From: Hevea brasiliensis | Lineage: Eukaryota; Streptophyta; Magnoliopsida; Malpighiales; Euphorbiaceae | Direction of reading: 5' to 3' | Assembly (NCBI RefSeq): GCF_030052815.1 | Contig: NC_079510.1 | Location: 870,288 to 934,287, forward strand | DNA: 64,000 bases | Part shown: one piece after another, positions 61,300-64,000 of the stretch | Position numbering within the stretch: position 1 is the first letter of the stretch | Layout of the letters: each line of letters begins with the position of its first letter | The notes under the pieces: generated by a model | Told to the model about the DNA's origin: nothing | Seen by the model: the letters and a program-made list of their open reading frames with translations, nothing else | Database searches by the model: none | Made by a program: the position numbers and the translations under genes

Positions 61300-62822
61300 A
61301 ATACCCCCAAACTCAAACTTTTGCTTGTCCTCAAGCAAAACAAAACTCTGTTTTAAAACACATTTCAGGGGATACTTAGGAATACAACCATCAATTTAAT
61401 AAGCATAGAATTGAACTCCTCCAACCTTCATACTAATTTCCCTCTTTCAAGGAATAAGGGTTCTAATAGCTACCTGTTTGGAACTTCACCTCATTTCACT
61501 GTGTTTCGATTAATTGTTCCTCTATACAAGACCATTAATAAGCCATAAACAACCTGTTTTATTGGGATAAATTTGAGAAACACTAACTCCCCCAAATCTA
61601 CCTTTTTCGTGAGTAATTGTGATGAAGTATTTCAATTCCAACTCTATAGGCATATCTCAATTTTCTATCTCCACTAATGTAGCATGCACTTTTCAAAAAA
61701 TCAAAAGGTCTTTAAAAGGGTTGTAATGGGGCTAAAGGGATAAACTTGGTTGCCAATGAAAGGTTTTTAGGGAATGCAAATATGAGGATAGCATGTATGC
61801 ATAAAATCCAAGTATACTAAGTTTGTTTCTACATATTTTGCATGGAGAGCAAGGGCTTTTGGCTTTTTATATTGCCAAGCATGTTTCCATGATACTTATT
61901 TTAAGACTTCTTTTCTTTTTCCTTTTTGTCCTCTCCCCCAAACTCATTGCTTTTGCTGGGTTGGAAAGGCAAATTTTTCTTTGATTTCCATTGCACACTC
62001 GCATCCTTTCTTGACTTTCATATCCTCTCTTTATTTTCTTTATGCATTTTGTTTCCTCAAAAGGGTATGGTAGGTGTTTAGGCTAAAGGCTAGGTAAATA
62101 ATGTGGGTAAGCAATAAATTTTAAGGGATAAACATAGGCTTCAAGTTGGCTACAAGGGATATACATTTTAATTAGGGGTGGCTAAGGCTTAGTGAGGTTA
62201 TATCAAAGAATGCCTTAATCATTTCTTCATCAAGCATATGCTAGGATTTCACCTTGATAGGTCCAAGAGATATGTTCTAGAGCTAGTGAGGCAATTTTTA
62301 GGTTTGCTTGTGTTTCAAAAATTTTTCTCCTAATTTTACAAGTTCAATGTGATAAATTAATAGTTATGAAGAGGTTTAACTAGTCTAGTTCCATTGAAGA
62401 GATTAGTTTCTTCACAAACAACATGTTAGAATCCCTTCTTGCCTATCTAGATACGTTCATTCCTCTATCCCATGGAGTCCAATTATTAGCTTACCAGAAT
62501 TTGATTATAGTGCTAAGTTTCACAATTTAAAGTCCAAAAATTTTTCAAAAATTCTCAAAAATTTTGATAAACAATGCAGTGATGTGCATGTAATGATATG
62601 CAAATGCAATTGTATTCCCCCCAAACTCAAACCAGACATTGTCCTCAATGTTAACATAATGTGCAGGATTAGAGCAAACGTACAAAATTTTAAGGAAGCA
62701 TATTATTTATTAAGCATGGAAAATTTTTTGAACATAAATCAAATAAAAGAGACATGTGGTTTGAAGTTAGGACTAAGGCATGTAAGATATTACAATAAAG
62801 ATCCTATCCTATAGTTCTAGCT
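61300..62822 (-). other. TE13 3' spacer with PPT-like repeats
   Basis: Non-coding, similar to the TE2 spacer. CCCCCAAACTC motifs (minus-strand GAGTTTGGGGG) occur at about 61303, 61935 and 62620, plus CTCCCCCAAATC at about 61589. The copy at 61303 next to the LTR is the real polypurine tract. Confidence 0.75.
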
Positions 62823-64000
62823 CTAAAAGGCCTCTGATGATGATGATGGTGATCCTAGTGATCTTGGCTCCTCTTCCTCCTCATCCTCCTCATCTAACTT
62901 GTCCATTAGCATGTCCAGCTTGTTGTGTGCTTCTTGGAGGCTATCCTCGATAGCTCGCATCCTGCCGTATATTGTGGTCTCCATGCATTGCAGGTATGCG
63001 AGGACCGGATTTGTGGGTGGAGGTGTGTATGGAGGCACTCGAACGAGTGACTCTTCGAACATCTGCCCTTGCCCTTCTTCTTGAGGCGGTGAAGTCTCGC
63101 CAGGTCCTTCTCTTGCCTCGTCTCTCTAAGGGATGGTGTTTCCTTCGGCATCCACCAAGTAGCATTTGTTGCCCACCTTCTTACATATCCCCATGGATAT
63201 GCACATAGTTTGATCAATTCTCGATGTTCCAGTGACAAAGCAAAGTCTGTGATGTCCTGGAACAAAGGCGAAGTGGAGGGCAATGGTTGTGACAAGACCT
63301 CCAAGCACAATGTGCCCGGTAGACTGTTGACAGAGGCATCAGAGATGGTTGCACACAAAAAAGCCAGTGTTGCAGCGCTGTCCAGTTACCATGCACCATA
63401 GGAAAAATAGCTCGCTGGCATTGATAACGCCAAGGCTGTCACCACGGCCCATGATGGTGTGGGCAGCAAATCGATGCATATATCGTAGGGCTGGACTAGT
63501 GATGCCCATGGATTTAGATTTGCTGGAGTTGTACAGCTCTGTGGTCAGTGCAATGGAATCCCAGAAGTTGATGTTGTTGTATAGCATACGGTTCCTTGGG
63601 ATCTCTTGGTGGTCGGCGCTGTCAAAGCCAAAGATGGCATTGAACCATATTCATTACCTGGTCAACACTAAGGAGGTGAAACTCAATCCTGCCTCTGTCC
63701 TCCCTATCGGTCGGACATAAGGTAGCCTTGAAGGTACCCAAAAATTCCAACGTGGTGTCTTTGTAGGCTGGAAATTGGAGTTGGGCGAACCTTGTCCACT
63801 CAATGCTGTCAAGTAGCCCATTGATTTCATCTTGCAACCCAATTTGCTCCAAAAGTGAAAAATCCATGTACTTGGTGGAGGATATTTTTCAGGCGTGAAG
63901 TTTGGTGCACATTGCTTTGTGGGTATCATCACGAAATCCCCAAGGGATGGAGATTTCGGGTTGTGGAGCAGGTTGTGACTATGGTTGCGGTGGAGGAGGG
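62823..64000 (-). pseudogene. TE13 extra ORF downstream of integrase (broken, partial)
   Basis: Second copy of the ORF described at 8254-9530. From the right edge leftward: MDFSLLEQIGLQDEINGLL at about 63865, a frameshift after VDQVMNM, MLYNNINFWDSIALTTELY at 63587 and ALRYMHRFAAHTIMGRGDS, then shifting frames down to VRVPPYTPPPTNPVLAYL and an acidic, Ser-rich C-terminus ending at the stop at 62823-62825. It keeps about 15 residues between WDSIAL and ALRYMH that TE2 lacks. The conserved core matches TE2 closely although both are broken. Function unknown; Athila ORF-1 type is my best match. Confidence 0.75.

Larger units (their letters stand above)
59697..64000 (-). mobile_element. TE13: Athila-like element, 3' part
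   Basis: Minus-strand relative of TE2, inserted in TE11 and running off the window. The 3' LTR is 59697-61299, the 3' spacer 61300-62822 and the extra ORF 62823-64000. The left flank ATAAC (59692-59696) should be one copy of its target duplication; the other is outside. Confidence 0.88.

Noticed and set aside
63349..63720. A 123-codon plus-strand frame near the right edge
   Set aside because: It is antisense to the conserved extra ORF of TE13.

Overview
This window looks like heterochromatin from a flowering-plant (probably eudicot) nuclear genome. It is AT-rich and I found no host gene, tRNA or rRNA. Nearly every base can be assigned to Ty3/gypsy-type LTR retrotransposons, most of them decayed and inserted into one another. 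A woody Malpighiales/Euphorbiaceae-like genome is only a guess from the style of the elements. I use working names TE1-TE13. Family names (Tekay-like chromovirus, Athila-like, Tat-like, TRIM) rest on recognising domains by eye; no database was searched.

Layout. TE1 (+, Tekay-like chromovirus) holds 1-1029, 12576-16373 and 20137-21420. It is split by TE2 (+, Athila-like, 1030-12575), and its 3' LTR is split by TE3 (16374-20136). TE3 has a 3.5-kb gypsy LTR on the left, a TRIM-type interior and a 152-bp TRIM LTR on the right, inside one AAATT target duplication. TE4 (-, Tat-like pol, 21421-23197 and 37782-38284) is split by TE5 (- solo LTR, TCTTC duplication). TE5 is split by TE6 (+, 26060-36351, TGCTG duplication), a gag-only element with two near-identical 3.9-kb LTRs.

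TE7 (+, Athila-like 3' remnant, 38285-45118) is split by TE8 (- solo LTR, 39629-43682). TE9 (+, Tekay-like pol plus 3' LTR) covers 45119-52104. TE10 is a separate LTR (52106-54624). TE11 (+, Tat-like gag) covers 54625-55642 and 59544-59696 and is split by TE12 (- solo LTR, 55643-59543). TE13 (-, Athila-like, 59697-64000) runs off the right edge.

Coding content. All gag/pol frames carry stops or frameshifts and several have lost catalytic residues, so none of the copies here looks autonomous. TE6 has the freshest-looking LTR pair but only a broken gag. The two Athila-like elements carry an extra ORF downstream of integrase.

Most interesting signals: (1) the TE3 hybrid with non-matching LTRs joined at a shared tRNA-Met primer-binding site; (2) a 74-bp GT-AG intron-like insertion in the TE1 integrase that is missing at the same codon position in TE9; (3) a short hairpin near the 3' end of seven LTRs whose stem sequence changes while pairing is kept; (4) a ~70-bp repeat array built of TTACACGG/CCGTGTAA inverted repeats upstream of the extra ORF, with related motifs in the LTRs of the same family.
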